Notes: generated by a model not told the origin, from the sequence alone. Counted from the first letter of the stretch, positions 51,882 to 60,921 are shown. The stretch: 64,000 nt of DNA from Lacrimispora sphenoides JCM 1415 (GCF_900105615.1 NZ_LT630003.1:1054001-1118000); one strand, 5' to 3'. A program made the numbers and translations.

Positions 51882-52912
51882 ATCACATGAAAAAATGGAA
51901 GGCAATGGAAGTTACGGAGATCGCGTTCCTTTCCATTGCAATGGCGGCCATCCTTATCATTTTATCAGGGGCCGATCCTCTTACGGCTGGCCGGATGTTT
52001 TTTAATGGAATCTTCGGCAACGTGAGCGGCTTCGGGGAAGTGTTTGTAAAAGCGACTCCTTTGATTCTCACCGGACTTGGCTGCTCGGTGGCGTTTCGGA
52101 CCGGCTTTTTTAATATCGGTGCAGAGGGACAATTCTACATAGGAGCTCTTGCATCTGCCTGGGTGGCTTTGAATGCCACCGGGGTTCCCGGGATTTTCCG
52201 GATCCTCCTTGCCATTGGCTGCGGCTTTCTCTTTGGCGGTTTATGGGCTTTGATAGCAGCCATATTAAAGGCAAAGCTTGGAATATCAGAAATTATATGC
52301 ACCATTATGCTTAACTATATTTCCATGAATCTTTTGGGCATCGCAGTCCGCACCTTTCTCATGGATCCGGGGGGAAGCATTCCCCAATCTGAAAAGATAG
52401 ATGCATCTGTCACGCTTTTACGCTTCTTAAAGCCAACCAGAGTACATACGGGCATCTTTATAGCCCTGGGAGCCGTGTTATTTGTATGGTTTCTTATGGA
52501 AAAGACGACCTCAGGTTACGAATTCAAAGCGGTGGGTTTTAATAAACGGGCAGCAGCATGCAGCGGCATTTCTGTGGTGAAGAACATAATCCTGTCAGCG
52601 GTATTAAGCGGAGGCCTTGCAGGAATAGCGGGAGCTGTGGAGGTATTGGGAGTTCAGAAGAAGCTGCTTGAAGGAATCTCAGGAGGCTGCGGCTATACGG
52701 CAATCCTCATAACTCTTTTGGCCTTTAACCATCCGGGCGGCGTACTTTTGGTTTCTGTTTTATTTGCGGCTCTGGAAGTTGGGGCAAACTCCATGCAGAG
52801 GCAGATGGGAGTTCCCTCTGCGATCGTAGATTTTCTCATTGGATTTATCGTTCTGCTTATACTGGGCAGGGAGCTTCTGACTGGAAAAATGAGAGCAAAG
52901 GAGGAGAAATAG
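51878..52912 (+). CDS. ABC importer permease (NupP/YufP-like)
   Basis: 344 residues, BPD_transp_2 family, about nine membrane helices. Seen: LTGLGCSVAFRTGFFNIGAEGQFYIGALA near residue 65, in short the NIGAEGQ motif, and IICTIMLNYI near 145. The N-terminus begins with a charged MNHMKKWKAMEV stretch and one TM. First of two permeases; overlaps the ATPase end (ATG 51878). Forms the channel for nucleoside uptake with the next gene. Confidence 0.93.
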   Translation: MNHMKKWKAMEVTEIAFLSIAMAAILIILSGADPLTAGRMFFNGIFGNVSGFGEVFVKATPLILTGLGCSVAFRTGFFNIGAEGQFYIGALASAWVALNATGVPGIFRILLAIGCGFLFGGLWALIAAILKAKLGISEIICTIMLNYISMNLLGIAVRTFLMDPGGSIPQSEKIDASVTLLRFLKPTRVHTGIFIALGAVLFVWFLMEKTTSGYEFKAVGFNKRAAACSGISVVKNIILSAVLSGGLAGIAGAVEVLGVQKKLLEGISGGCGYTAILITLLAFNHPGGVLLVSVLFAALEVGANSMQRQMGVPSAIVDFLIGFIVLLILGRELLTGKMRAKEEK

Positions 52913-53854
52913 ATGATGCATCAGATTTTAACCGCCAGCTTTCTGACTGCCTTTTTATCGGCAGCAGTTCGAATGGCTGTGCCTCTTGCCTATGCGGGGC
53001 TTGGGGAGACGATATCGGAAAAGTGCGGAATATTGAACATCGGAATGGAGGGCGTCATGCTTTCCGGCGCTTTTTTCTCCTTTGCAGGCACATTTTTCTC
53101 AGGAAGCATTCTTGTAGGGCTTCTTTGCGGTATGGCAGGGGGAGCGGCTGTCAGTATGCTTCATGGAGTTCTGTCTGTCAGGCTGTCCAAGGACCAGTCG
53201 GTCAGCGGGATCGCCATTAATATTTTTATACTTGGTGTTACCAGCTTCCTGTATAAACTGATTTCAGGCGGACAGTCCTACCAACAGATCGAGCCTTTGT
53301 TAAAAGTGCGGATACCGGTGCTTGCCGACATTCCTCTCATTGGCAATGCTCTTTTTAATCAGGATATTCTAACCTATCTGATATATTTTCTGGTCATGGG
53401 AGTATCATTTTTTTATAAGAGGACAAATACCGGGCTTTCCTTTGCCGCCATCGGTGAAAGTCCCCGTGCTGCGGATTCAGCCGGGATACCGGTTTACCGG
53501 TACCAGTACATCTCCATGGTGTTAAACGGAATTCTGGGCGGGATTGGGGGCGCTTATCTGGTCCTGGTACAGGTAGGGAATTTTTCGGAAAATATGACCT
53601 CAGGACGGGGATATATCGCTCTGGCGGCTGTCATCTTAGGGCGTTATCTTCCCTTTGGAATGTTGGGAGCTGCTTTTTTGTTCGGTGCTGCCAATGCGCT
53701 GCAGATCCGTCTTCAGGCGGTGGGAGTGCCCCTTCCTTCCCAGGCATTGTCCATGCTTCCTTATCTGATCACATTAGCAGCCCTGCTTGGCTCCGCCCAC
53801 AAAAATCATGGGCCGGAATGCCTTGGGAAGCCTTATGTGCGCGGTGCAAGATAA
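52913..53854 (+). CDS. ABC importer permease (NupQ/YufQ-like)
   Basis: 313 residues, BPD_transp_2 family, about nine helices. Seen: LAYAGLGETISEKCGILNIG and MEGVMLSGAFFSF near 26-55, typical of the second permease. ATG 52913 follows AAAGGAGGAGAAATAG and touches the previous stop. Ends with a strong terminator, closing the operon that begins with the amidohydrolase. Confidence 0.93.
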   Translation: MMHQILTASFLTAFLSAAVRMAVPLAYAGLGETISEKCGILNIGMEGVMLSGAFFSFAGTFFSGSILVGLLCGMAGGAAVSMLHGVLSVRLSKDQSVSGIAINIFILGVTSFLYKLISGGQSYQQIEPLLKVRIPVLADIPLIGNALFNQDILTYLIYFLVMGVSFFYKRTNTGLSFAAIGESPRAADSAGIPVYRYQYISMVLNGILGGIGGAYLVLVQVGNFSENMTSGRGYIALAAVILGRYLPFGMLGAAFLFGAANALQIRLQAVGVPLPSQALSMLPYLITLAALLGSAHKNHGPECLGKPYVRGAR

Positions 53855-53871
53855 AGATTTTCCTCTTAATG

Positions 53872-53914
53872 AAAACGCTTGAAATCTTACTTTGTAAGAT
53901 TTTAAGCGTTTTTT
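53872..53914 (+). terminator. Terminator of the purine-salvage operon
   Basis: AAAACGCTTGAAATCTTAC pairs with GTAAGATTTTAAGCGTTTT over TTT, followed by T-rich sequence. Confidence 0.9.
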
Positions 53915-53974
53915 TAATAATTAATTTTCTAGCAATTATTTGGAAATAATAAAAGAAGAAAGTCATTAGAAAAC

Positions 53975-54016
53975 GAATATTTTGTGTATCGGTAGTTGAA
54001 ATTAACTATATGTTGT
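53975..54016. promoter_or_regulatory. Pair of NrdR boxes, 31 bp apart
   Basis: Box 1 GAATATTTTGT (53975-53985) and box 2 CTATATGTTGT (54006-54016) match the NrdR consensus CWATATATWGT-like core in 9 and 10 of 11 positions. Start-to-start distance is 31 bp, the canonical three-turn spacing. Box 2 lies in the spacer of the nrdA promoter. Confidence 0.8.
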
Positions 54017-54024
54017 GGTATATT
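53996..54024 (+). promoter_or_regulatory. nrdAB promoter
   Basis: TTGAAA (53996-54001), 17 bases, TATATT (54019-54024), 67 bases before the start codon. Confidence 0.75.
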
Positions 54025-54090
54025 TTTACATATGAGATCCAATAACAGTTATTGATACTAATATAAAACATGGAATGGCAGGAATTATGA

Positions 54091-56349
54091 ATGGACAAGA
54101 CAGATGGAAAAAAGGAAATTCTGGAATATTTTAAAGAGGTGCCGGAGCTTGATGGCGTTTTAGAGGGAATCCGGAAGGATTGGGGGGGTGCACCATATGA
54201 TTTGGAACACCTCGCCGTAAAATTCACAGGGTTCTGTAAGAAAAATATGAGCCTGGGAGAACGGTTTGAGGCGCTCATCCAGGCGGCTGTGGAGCTGACG
54301 ACCCAGGAGACTCCGAACTGGGAGTATATAGGGGCCAGGCTCTCCATGCTGCGTTATGAAAACAGGTTAAAGGAAGAACTGGATCGCAGAAAAATTGGAA
54401 GCTTTTATGATAAAATTCGTTTTCTGACAGAGGATGGGCTATATGGGGATTACATTCTGGAGAATTACAAGAAGGAAGAAATTGACCGGTATGAAAGCTA
54501 TATGGTTCAGAACAGAAATCATCTGTTTAATTATTCCGGGCTGGAATTGCTGCTTAACCGGTACGTGATCCGTAGCCGGCAGAATGCGCCTTTAGAGTCG
54601 CCCCAGGAAATGTTTCTTGGAATTGCCATGCATCTTGCCATGCTGGAAAAGGAAGACCGGGATACTTGGGTAAAACGGTTTTATGATATGTTGAGTACTT
54701 TAAAGGTCACCATGGCAACGCCCACCCTCTCAAACGCCAGAAAACCTTATCATCAGCTTTCCTCCTGTTTTATCGATACCGTACCGGACAGTCTGGATGG
54801 CATTTACCGGAGCATTGACAGCTTTGCAAAGGTCAGTAAGTTCGGAGGGGGCATGGGGCTTTATTTCGGTAAGGTCCGCGCCGCAGGGAGTGCGATCCGC
54901 GGCTTTAAGGGAGCAGCAGGAGGCGTGATCCGGTGGATCAAGCTGGCCAATGATACGGCTGTGGCAGTGGACCAGCTGGGGGTACGGCAGGGAGCTGTAG
55001 CGGTTTATTTAGATGTCTGGCACAAGGATCTTCCGGAGTTTTTAACTCTCAGGACCAATAACGGAGACGACCGCATGAAGGCCCATGATGTTTTCCCGGC
55101 TGTCTGTTATCCCAACCTGTTTTGGAAGCAGGCAAAAGAGAACATAGAAGGGGACTGGTATTTAATGTGCCCCCATGAGATTCTGACGATAAAGGGCTGG
55201 GCATTGGAGGATTCTTATGGAACCCAGTGGGAGGAACGATATTTGGACTGTGTGAATGACAGCCGTATCCACAAGCGGATCATTCCTATTAAAGATATCA
55301 TCCGTCTGGTTTTAAAAAGCGCTGTGGAAACAGGAACGCCCTTTACCTTTAACCGGGATATCGTCAATGAAGCCAATCCAAACAGCCACAGCGGCATTAT
55401 TTACTGCAGCAATCTGTGTACGGAAATTGCTCAGAATATGAGCGGGGTGGAACAGGTGGACCAGCAGATACAGACAGTGGACGGGGAGACAGTTGTGGTT
55501 ACCGTAACAAAGCCGGGAGACTTTGTTGTGTGCAACTTAGCCAGCCTTTCCCTGGGAAAAATTGATCTTAAGGATACCAAAGAGCTTACAGAGCTTACAA
55601 GAAGTGCGGTCCGTGCTTTGGACAATGTCATTGATTTGAATTTTTCCCCCGTGCCCTATGCAAAGGTCACCAACCTCCGCTACCGTCCGGTGGGACTTGG
55701 AATAAGCGGATATCATCACATGCTGGCAAAGAACGGAATCTCCTGGGAGTCAGAGGAGCATCTTGAATTTGCGGACAAGGTGTTTGAGGCAATCAATTAT
55801 GCGGCAATTGAAGCAAGCTGTGATTTTGCCGGGGAAAAGGGAAGATATGACCTGTATGAAGGAAGTGAATGGCAGACAGGGGCATATTTTGACAAACGGG
55901 GATATTTTTCAGAGAAGTGGAAGGGCCTTCGGGAAAAAGTAGCAGCCAATGGCATGAGAAATGGCTGGCTCATCGCCATAGCGCCTACCAGCAGCACCAG
56001 CATGATCGCCGGTACCACGGCAGGGCTTGACCCTGTTATGAACCGGTATTATCTGGAGGAAAAAAAGAACGGCTTGGTTCCCCGGGTAGCCCCGGACTTA
56101 ACGCCTGAAACATTCTGGAAATATAAAAATGCTCATTACATTGATCAGAGATGGTCCGTAAGGGCGGCGGGAATCCGCCAGCGCCATGTGGACCAGGCCC
56201 AGAGCATGAATCTTTATATAACCAATGATTACACCCTTCGTCAGGTACTGGAGCTATATATCCTGGCCTGGGAAAAGGGAGTGAAAACCATTTACTACGT
56301 CCGTTCCAAAAGCCTGGAGGTGGATGAATGCGAGGCCTGCTCCAGCTAA
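54091..56349 (+). CDS. nrdA: Ribonucleoside-diphosphate reductase, large subunit (class I)
   Basis: 752 residues. Active-site segments: SSCFIDTV near residue 224 (first redox Cys), IIYCSNLCTEI near 437-447 (radical Cys with Asn and Glu), MIAGTTAGLDP near 640, and a C-terminal Cys pair DECEACSS for re-reduction. N-terminus lacks a clear ATP-cone; the first 80 residues are helical. Makes deoxynucleotides. ATG 54091 is preceded by TGGCAGGAATTATGA, a weak site. Operon with nrdB; NrdR-regulated. Unusual for an obligate anaerobe, which usually relies on class III, but clostridia often carry both. Confidence 0.95.
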   Translation: MDKTDGKKEILEYFKEVPELDGVLEGIRKDWGGAPYDLEHLAVKFTGFCKKNMSLGERFEALIQAAVELTTQETPNWEYIGARLSMLRYENRLKEELDRRKIGSFYDKIRFLTEDGLYGDYILENYKKEEIDRYESYMVQNRNHLFNYSGLELLLNRYVIRSRQNAPLESPQEMFLGIAMHLAMLEKEDRDTWVKRFYDMLSTLKVTMATPTLSNARKPYHQLSSCFIDTVPDSLDGIYRSIDSFAKVSKFGGGMGLYFGKVRAAGSAIRGFKGAAGGVIRWIKLANDTAVAVDQLGVRQGAVAVYLDVWHKDLPEFLTLRTNNGDDRMKAHDVFPAVCYPNLFWKQAKENIEGDWYLMCPHEILTIKGWALEDSYGTQWEERYLDCVNDSRIHKRIIPIKDIIRLVLKSAVETGTPFTFNRDIVNEANPNSHSGIIYCSNLCTEIAQNMSGVEQVDQQIQTVDGETVVVTVTKPGDFVVCNLASLSLGKIDLKDTKELTELTRSAVRALDNVIDLNFSPVPYAKVTNLRYRPVGLGISGYHHMLAKNGISWESEEHLEFADKVFEAINYAAIEASCDFAGEKGRYDLYEGSEWQTGAYFDKRGYFSEKWKGLREKVAANGMRNGWLIAIAPTSSTSMIAGTTAGLDPVMNRYYLEEKKNGLVPRVAPDLTPETFWKYKNAHYIDQRWSVRAAGIRQRHVDQAQSMNLYITNDYTLRQVLELYILAWEKGVKTIYYVRSKSLEVDECEACSS

Positions 56350-56395
56350 CAAAACGGTTGGGAATAATAAAACAAGAGAGTGCGGAGAAAACGAT

Positions 56396-57439
56396 ATGGA
56401 ACAATTAAAAAAAAGGCCCCTTTTTCATCCGGATGGGGAGATTGAGGTAAGAAAACGGCGGATGATCAACGGCAACACTACGAACCTTAATGATTTTAAC
56501 AATATGAAATACACCTGGGTCAGTGACTGGTACCGGCAGGCCATGAATAATTTCTGGATTCCTGAAGAAATTAATCTAAGCAGAGACAGGAAGGATTATC
56601 CCTTATTAAGTCCACAGGAACGGAGGGCTTATGATAAGATATTATCCTTTCTGGTGTTTTTGGACAGCATCCAGACCGCTAATCTGCCGGCCCTTGGAGA
56701 ATATGTGACGGCCAATGAGATCAATCTCTGCCTTTCCATTCAAACCTTTCAGGAGGCGGTGCACAGCCAGAGTTACAGTTATATGCTGGATACCATCTGC
56801 GAGCCTCAGACTCGGAATGAGGTGCTCTATCAGTGGAAGAGCGATCCTCATCTTCTTGCGCGCAATACCTTTATCGGGGACCTGTATAATGAATTCCAAA
56901 AGGACAAGAGCGCATTTGCCTTTATGAAGGCGGTTGTGGCTAATTTTATTCTGGAAGGTGTGTATTTTTACAGCGGATTCATGTTTTTCTATAACCTTGG
57001 GCGGAATCATAAAATGACCGGCTCCTCCCAGGAGATCCGTTACATCAACAGAGATGAGAACACACATTTATGGCTGTTCCGCAATATCATTCTGGAACTG
57101 GAGAAGGAAGAGCCGGAGCTGTTTACCAGGGAACGGATAGAAGTTTACCGAAGTATGATAAGAGAAGGCTGTGAGCAGGAGATCGCCTGGGGATGCTATG
57201 CCATTGGAGATGAGGTTCCCGGACTTACAAAAGAAATGATTACAGACTATATCATGTATCTGGGTAACTTACGCTGTGCAAGCCTTGGCTGGGAGCGGAT
57301 TTATGAAGGCCATGACAGGGAGCCGGAAAGTATGCTGTGGGTCAACCAGTACAGCAATGCCAATCTGATCAAAACGGATTTTTTTGAAGCGAAAAGCACG
57401 GCATATGCAAAAAGCAGCGCTCTGGTGGATGATCTGTAG
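56396..57439 (+). CDS. nrdB: Ribonucleoside-diphosphate reductase, small subunit (class I)
   Basis: 347 residues, ferritin-like diiron protein. Metal ligands: Asp in VFLDSIQTA near 87, Glu and His in FQEAVHSQSY near 118-127 (with the radical Tyr at the end), Glu in the VKANF-like VVANFILEGV near 185, and Glu/His in RDENTHLWLF near 220. Provides the tyrosyl (or metal) radical for NrdA. ATG 56396 follows TGCGGAGAAAACGAT, 46 bases after nrdA. Confidence 0.95.
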   Translation: MEQLKKRPLFHPDGEIEVRKRRMINGNTTNLNDFNNMKYTWVSDWYRQAMNNFWIPEEINLSRDRKDYPLLSPQERRAYDKILSFLVFLDSIQTANLPALGEYVTANEINLCLSIQTFQEAVHSQSYSYMLDTICEPQTRNEVLYQWKSDPHLLARNTFIGDLYNEFQKDKSAFAFMKAVVANFILEGVYFYSGFMFFYNLGRNHKMTGSSQEIRYINRDENTHLWLFRNIILELEKEEPELFTRERIEVYRSMIREGCEQEIAWGCYAIGDEVPGLTKEMITDYIMYLGNLRCASLGWERIYEGHDREPESMLWVNQYSNANLIKTDFFEAKSTAYAKSSALVDDL

Positions 57440-57485
57440 TAAGCGAAGGTCCGCTTAAAAAAAGTTTGTAATTTTAGTAATAATA

Positions 57486-57505
57486 ATTGTTTTTGTTTTA
57501 ACGAT
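57486..57505. promoter_or_regulatory. Rex-like operator at the NADH oxidase promoter
   Basis: ATTGTTTTTGTTTTAACGAT fits the clostridial Rex consensus ATTGTTAA-N4-TTAACAAT at 13 of 16 fixed positions. It covers the -35 box (TTGTTT) of the nox promoter. rex itself starts the window. Confidence 0.55.
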
Positions 57506-57515
57506 GTGTTATAAT
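57487..57515 (+). promoter_or_regulatory. nox promoter
   Basis: TTGTTT (57487-57492), 17 bases, TATAAT (57510-57515), 30 bases before the start codon. Confidence 0.75.
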
Positions 57516-57545
57516 TAAGAAAAACAATTCTTAAGGAGGCTATTT

Positions 57546-58880
57546 ATGGAACGTATTGTAGTAATTGGAGCAAACCATGCAGGGACGGCTGCAATCAATA
57601 CAATCTTAGATAATTATAAAGACAGTAAAGTTGTTATATTTGATTCCAATGATAACATCAGTTTTCTGGGCTGTGGTATGGCTCTTTGGATCGGGGACCA
57701 GATTCATTCCTCTGAAGGCCTGTTTTATTGCAGCAAGGATATCTTTGAAAAAAAGGGCGCAAAGGTCTACATGGAAACCAAAGTGGAGCGCATTGATTAT
57801 GATAAAAAGATTGTTTTCGCTGAGGGAAAATATGGCCAGAGATACCAGCAGGAATACGATAAACTGATCCTTGCAACCGGTTCTCTTCCTATTTCACCAG
57901 ATATTGAAGGAAAAGAACTGGACAACGTTCAATTTGTAAAGTTATTTCAGAATGCGAAAGATGTCATTGACAAGCTGCATAACAATTCCTTGAAGGATAT
58001 TGTGGTTGTAGGGGCAGGGTATATCGGCGTAGAACTGGCAGAAGCATTCCGCCGTGTCGGAAAGAATGTAACCTTGATTGACAATATGCACACCTGTCTG
58101 TCAAGCTATTATGATCAGGAATTTTCGGATATCATGTCCGAGAACTTATCAAGCCATGGCATTCAGCTGGTTTATAACGAAATCGTGACTAAGCTTGAAG
58201 GAAACGGCAAAGTGGAAAAAGTGGTCACTGACAAAAATGAATACCATGCCGATATGGTAGTACTGGGAATTGGTTTCAAACCTAACAACCAGTTAGGCAA
58301 GGAGGATCTTGAACTGTTCTGCAACGGAGCATTTCTCGTTGACAAACGGCAGCAGACCAGCCGGCCGGATGTATATGCCATCGGCGACTGTGCCACTGTT
58401 TTTGATAACTCCATCCAAAAGACAAACTATATTGCTCTGGCAACCAATGCTGTGCGGTCCGGAATCGTTGCAGCTCATAATGTCTGCGGAACACCCCTGG
58501 AATCCATTGGCGTTCAGGGATCCAATGGAATCTGCATCTGGAATCTGAAAATGGTTTCTACTGGAATCACCTATGCAAAAGCCAAAAAGCTGGGGTATGA
58601 CGCTGAGGCGGTGGATTATGAGGATACTCAAAAACCGGCCTTTATTGAACATGACAATTACAAGGTAAAAATCAGGATCGTATACGATAAGAAGACCCGC
58701 ATCGTTCTGGGTGCACAATTATGTTCGGAATATGATATTTCCATGGCAATACACATGTTCTCTCTTGCGATCCAGGAGCAGGTAACCATCGACCGGTTAA
58801 AGCTGACGGACATTTTCTTCCTGCCTCATTTTAATCAGCCATATAATTATTTTACAATGGCTGCTTTGCAGGCGAAATAG
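57546..58880 (+). CDS. nox: NADH oxidase (water-forming, FAD-dependent)
   Basis: 444 residues, pyridine nucleotide-disulfide oxidoreductase fold. FAD motif [11 protein letters not shown] at 7-17; single redox Cys in [11 protein letters not shown] near residue 42, which becomes Cys-SOH in Nox; NAD motif [17 protein letters not shown] near 152; second FAD motif [12 protein letters not shown] near 275; dimer domain from about 325. Close relatives include CoA-disulfide reductase; Nox fits the Cys spacing and length. Regenerates NAD+ by reducing O2 to water, protective in an anaerobe. ATG 57546 follows AAGGAGGCTATTT. Candidate Rex site in its promoter. Confidence 0.88.
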   Translation: MERIVVIGANHAGTAAINTILDNYKDSKVVIFDSNDNISFLGCGMALWIGDQIHSSEGLFYCSKDIFEKKGAKVYMETKVERIDYDKKIVFAEGKYGQRYQQEYDKLILATGSLPISPDIEGKELDNVQFVKLFQNAKDVIDKLHNNSLKDIVVVGAGYIGVELAEAFRRVGKNVTLIDNMHTCLSSYYDQEFSDIMSENLSSHGIQLVYNEIVTKLEGNGKVEKVVTDKNEYHADMVVLGIGFKPNNQLGKEDLELFCNGAFLVDKRQQTSRPDVYAIGDCATVFDNSIQKTNYIALATNAVRSGIVAAHNVCGTPLESIGVQGSNGICIWNLKMVSTGITYAKAKKLGYDAEAVDYEDTQKPAFIEHDNYKVKIRIVYDKKTRIVLGAQLCSEYDISMAIHMFSLAIQEQVTIDRLKLTDIFFLPHFNQPYNYFTMAALQAK

Positions 58881-59005
58881 GCTGAACAGGCATGTGCTTT
58901 TCCTGCTGATTAAATTAGATTTTAATTTTAAAACCAAAAAAAGGAATAAGGTGAATCTTCAGGCAGTGTTGCCACAAGGTAATAGCAGCAGGAATTGCAC
59001 AGGTC

Positions 59006-59034
59006 TTGACAATTGATTTTTTTCATGTTAGTAT
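59006..59034 (+). promoter_or_regulatory. ssrA promoter
   Basis: TTGACA (59006-59011), 17 bases, TAGTAT (59029-59034), 30 bases before the tmRNA 5' end. Confidence 0.75.
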
Positions 59035-59063
59035 GAGAATGCTCTCCAGAAGAGCACCAGTCA

Positions 59064-59403
59064 GGGGCAGTACTGGTTTCGACAGGGGCTATGCAGCTGG
59101 TGAAGCTATCCGCATGCGATGCGTTAAATGGCAAACCTAAATATAAACGCTAACAATAACGAATTAGCATTAGCTGCTTAATGCAGCTTGTCGGCCTTAA
59201 GGCACTCACACTTTAAGATCCCGGCATCGACTATGTGAGAAACGACGTATGCAAAGCTTTGAGCATGCGGTCGTATTATGAAGCTACTGAAGCTGCCAGG
59301 GTGTTAGTTCCCGGGCGGTGGAGGGAATGTCAATAAACTAACTATGATAGTAGAAGAACAGGGAATTGGTTTTTGGACACGGGTTCGACCCCCGTCTGCT
59401 CCA
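59064..59403 (+). ncRNA. ssrA: tmRNA (SsrA)
   Basis: The 5' end GGGGCAGTACTGGTTTCGAC and the 3' end GGGTTCGACCCCCGTCTGCT plus CCA-type end give the tRNA-like domain: GGGGCAG pairs with CTGCTCC. The tag frame is at 59131-59181 and reads ANLNINANNNELALAA, then TAA, with the LALAA degradation end. It rescues ribosomes on broken mRNAs together with SmpB. The final A is encoded but the full CCA is not. Flanked by a promoter and terminator; downstream DNA carries gene remnants, ssrA being a common integration site. Confidence 0.96.
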
Positions 59404-59412
59404 CTCAAAGTG

Positions 59413-59457
59413 AAAAGCCGTTAAACACCTTTAGATAAAGGGGTACGGCTTTTTTAT
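59413..59457 (+). terminator. tmRNA terminator
   Basis: AAAAGCCGT pairs with ACGGCTTTT around a loop of 23 bases containing a weak inner stem, followed by T-rich sequence. Confidence 0.8.
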
Positions 59458-59520
59458 TTATGTAAAAATATCCATTTAAGCTGTTTCAGAACGTTATAGG
59501 ACGCTATAAGATAGGTAGAA

Positions 59521-59655
59521 TTGTGGGTAAAATCGCATTTGTATGTGGGGCCAGAAAATGTAACAATGATTATAGTTGAAGAGCCTATTACCAATATGGG
59601 GGTAATTGAAATCGGAACAAACGAAAGAGAATTGATAGCGAAGATAGCATGGTAA
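59521..59655 (+). pseudogene. Tautomerase-like gene remnant
   Basis: A frame ending at TAA 59653-59655 reads LWVKSHLYVGPENVTMIIVE then EPITNMGVIEIGTNERELIA. 'PENVT.II.EEP' and 'NMG' recall the second half of 4-oxalocrotonate tautomerase family proteins, but no start, no catalytic Pro1 and no length. Weak assignment. Confidence 0.35.
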
Positions 59656-59906
59656 GATTTACTATATCTAAAGCTTAGTTTACCACCAGTAGCAACCCAA
59701 GATCCCTGAGTATGTTGGAAGGTGATTACGGGAATTATAAACTTATATCTTAACCGCTAATTATTTCATGAACGTTAATCGCCTATAACTTGGCGCATAG
59801 GGTGTAAAAACATACTCAAAAGCACGAGTTTAGTGGGTTGATAATTGGTAAGCAGGATGTTATTCTATTTATAAAGTTATTTATACTATGTGGGGGGAAT
59901 GAGTTT
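59656..59906. other. Intergenic stretch between remnant and P-loop gene
   Basis: No gene or hairpin that I can support. Mixed-composition DNA with in-frame stops in all frames; likely decayed. Confidence 0.4.
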
Positions 59907-60458
59907 ATGAAAGTCGTATTTATATTTGGAAATGCGTCTGTAGGAAAAATGACTGTTGGGCAGGAATTGATGAAAATTACAGACTTACGTTTGTTTCATA
60001 ATCATATGACAATTGAGCCGGTAATTGAAATTTTTGGTTCCTATAATGGAAGAATAACTTCTCGTTTAAGGGATGTGGTTTTTGAAGAATTTGCAGCATC
60101 TAATAATTACGGACTTATTTTTACTTATATGTGGGCGTTTGACCAGAAGTCCGATTGGGATTATATTGAGCATGTCAAAGATATATTCAGACCATACAAA
60201 ACTGAATTTTACTATGTTGAACTTGTCGCTTCAAGAGAAGTACGTTTGGAAAGAAATACAACGGAAAATAGATTACGCAACAAGGCATCGAAACGGGATA
60301 TTGATATTTCTAATCAAAGATTAATCGGTGATGGTGGAAAATACCGTTTAGTAAGCAATGACGGAGAAATACCATTTGATAATTACATTAAGATTGATAA
60401 TTCGTATATTTCACCTGATATTGTTGCTCAAAAAATAAAAACCCTTTTTCAATTGTAG
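59907..60458 (+). CDS. P-loop kinase-like ATPase (AAA_33/shikimate-kinase-like)
   Basis: 183 residues. The N-terminus holds a P-loop-like motif FIFGNASVGKMTVGQEL (residues 5-21): G-N-A-S-V-G-K-M, where Met replaces the usual Ser/Thr. Then TDLRLFHNHMTIEPVIE, a variant of a lid region, and RNTTENRLRNKASKRDID with Arg-rich lid near 125-142. Nucleotide-kinase fold, substrate unknown. ATG 59907 follows GGGGGGAATGAGTTT; an in-frame ATG at 59838 would add 23 residues without a good site. AT-rich compared with flanking genes, as if transferred. Confidence 0.75.
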   Translation: MKVVFIFGNASVGKMTVGQELMKITDLRLFHNHMTIEPVIEIFGSYNGRITSRLRDVVFEEFAASNNYGLIFTYMWAFDQKSDWDYIEHVKDIFRPYKTEFYYVELVASREVRLERNTTENRLRNKASKRDIDISNQRLIGDGGKYRLVSNDGEIPFDNYIKIDNSYISPDIVAQKIKTLFQL

Positions 60459-60632
60459 TACGAAGCCTCAAAATTGAATTCACAAAAGCTGCGAACGATC
60501 AGTAGTTACGCTATCAATTTTTTCGTAACAAATTATTCGAAAAAATAGGAAATAATAGTTCGTTTATGGTGGCATAGCAATATGGCTTTGCATACATTAA
60601 TCATATAAAATTATAGAAATAGGAATATTTAT
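60459..60632. other. Intergenic stretch
   Basis: AT-rich, no coding frame; possible leader of the next gene. No convincing promoter. Confidence 0.35.
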
Positions 60633-60851
60633 ATGGATTGTTCTCAAGGTGATCCCAGAATGGGCTCTGATGGAAGAGGCGTAGGCGGAAGAGGTTTCGA
60701 CAGAAGAGGTTTCGACAGAAGAGGTATGCGTGAAGAATTCGATAGAAGAATGGAATTTGACAGAAGGCAAGAAGCGGAACGGAGAGAAGAATTCGATAGG
60801 AGACATGATTTTGACTCAAGATTTCCGTTTTGGTGGTTATTATTTTTTTAA
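60633..60851 (+). CDS. FDRR-repeat small protein
   Basis: 72 residues. A Gly/Asp N-terminus (MDCSQGDPRMGSDGRG) is followed by repeats of the type RGFDRRGFDRRGMREEFDRR and FDRRQEAERREEFDRR-like units, and ends in a hydrophobic aromatic tail, FPFWWLLFF. The charged body is very Arg/Asp/Glu-rich, the tail may anchor to a membrane or pack on a partner. I recognise no family. ATG 60633 has only a weak AGGAATATTT site. A strong terminator follows. Similar low-complexity proteins occur as spore coat or precursor peptides, which is inference only. Confidence 0.6.
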   Translation: MDCSQGDPRMGSDGRGVGGRGFDRRGFDRRGMREEFDRRMEFDRRQEAERREEFDRRHDFDSRFPFWWLLFF

Positions 60852-60870
60852 TAAAAGTCAATGTAAGCCG

Positions 60871-60909
60871 AACTACCAGCTATTAAAATATTTAGCTGGT
60901 AGTTTTTTA
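60871..60909 (+). terminator. Terminator after the FDRR protein
   Basis: AACTACCAGCTA pairs with TAGCTGGTAGTT, followed by TTTTT. Confidence 0.9.
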
Positions 60910-60921
60910 TTGCCCTAAGAT

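Noticed and set aside
53868..53885. CcpA cre-like sequence ATGAAAACGCTTGAA
   Set aside because: It is the left arm of the terminator of the purine operon; position after the last gene makes control unlikely.
60597..60861. Minus-strand frames over the FDRR gene
   Set aside because: Produced by the repeat on the other strand; no start site and opposite to the terminator.
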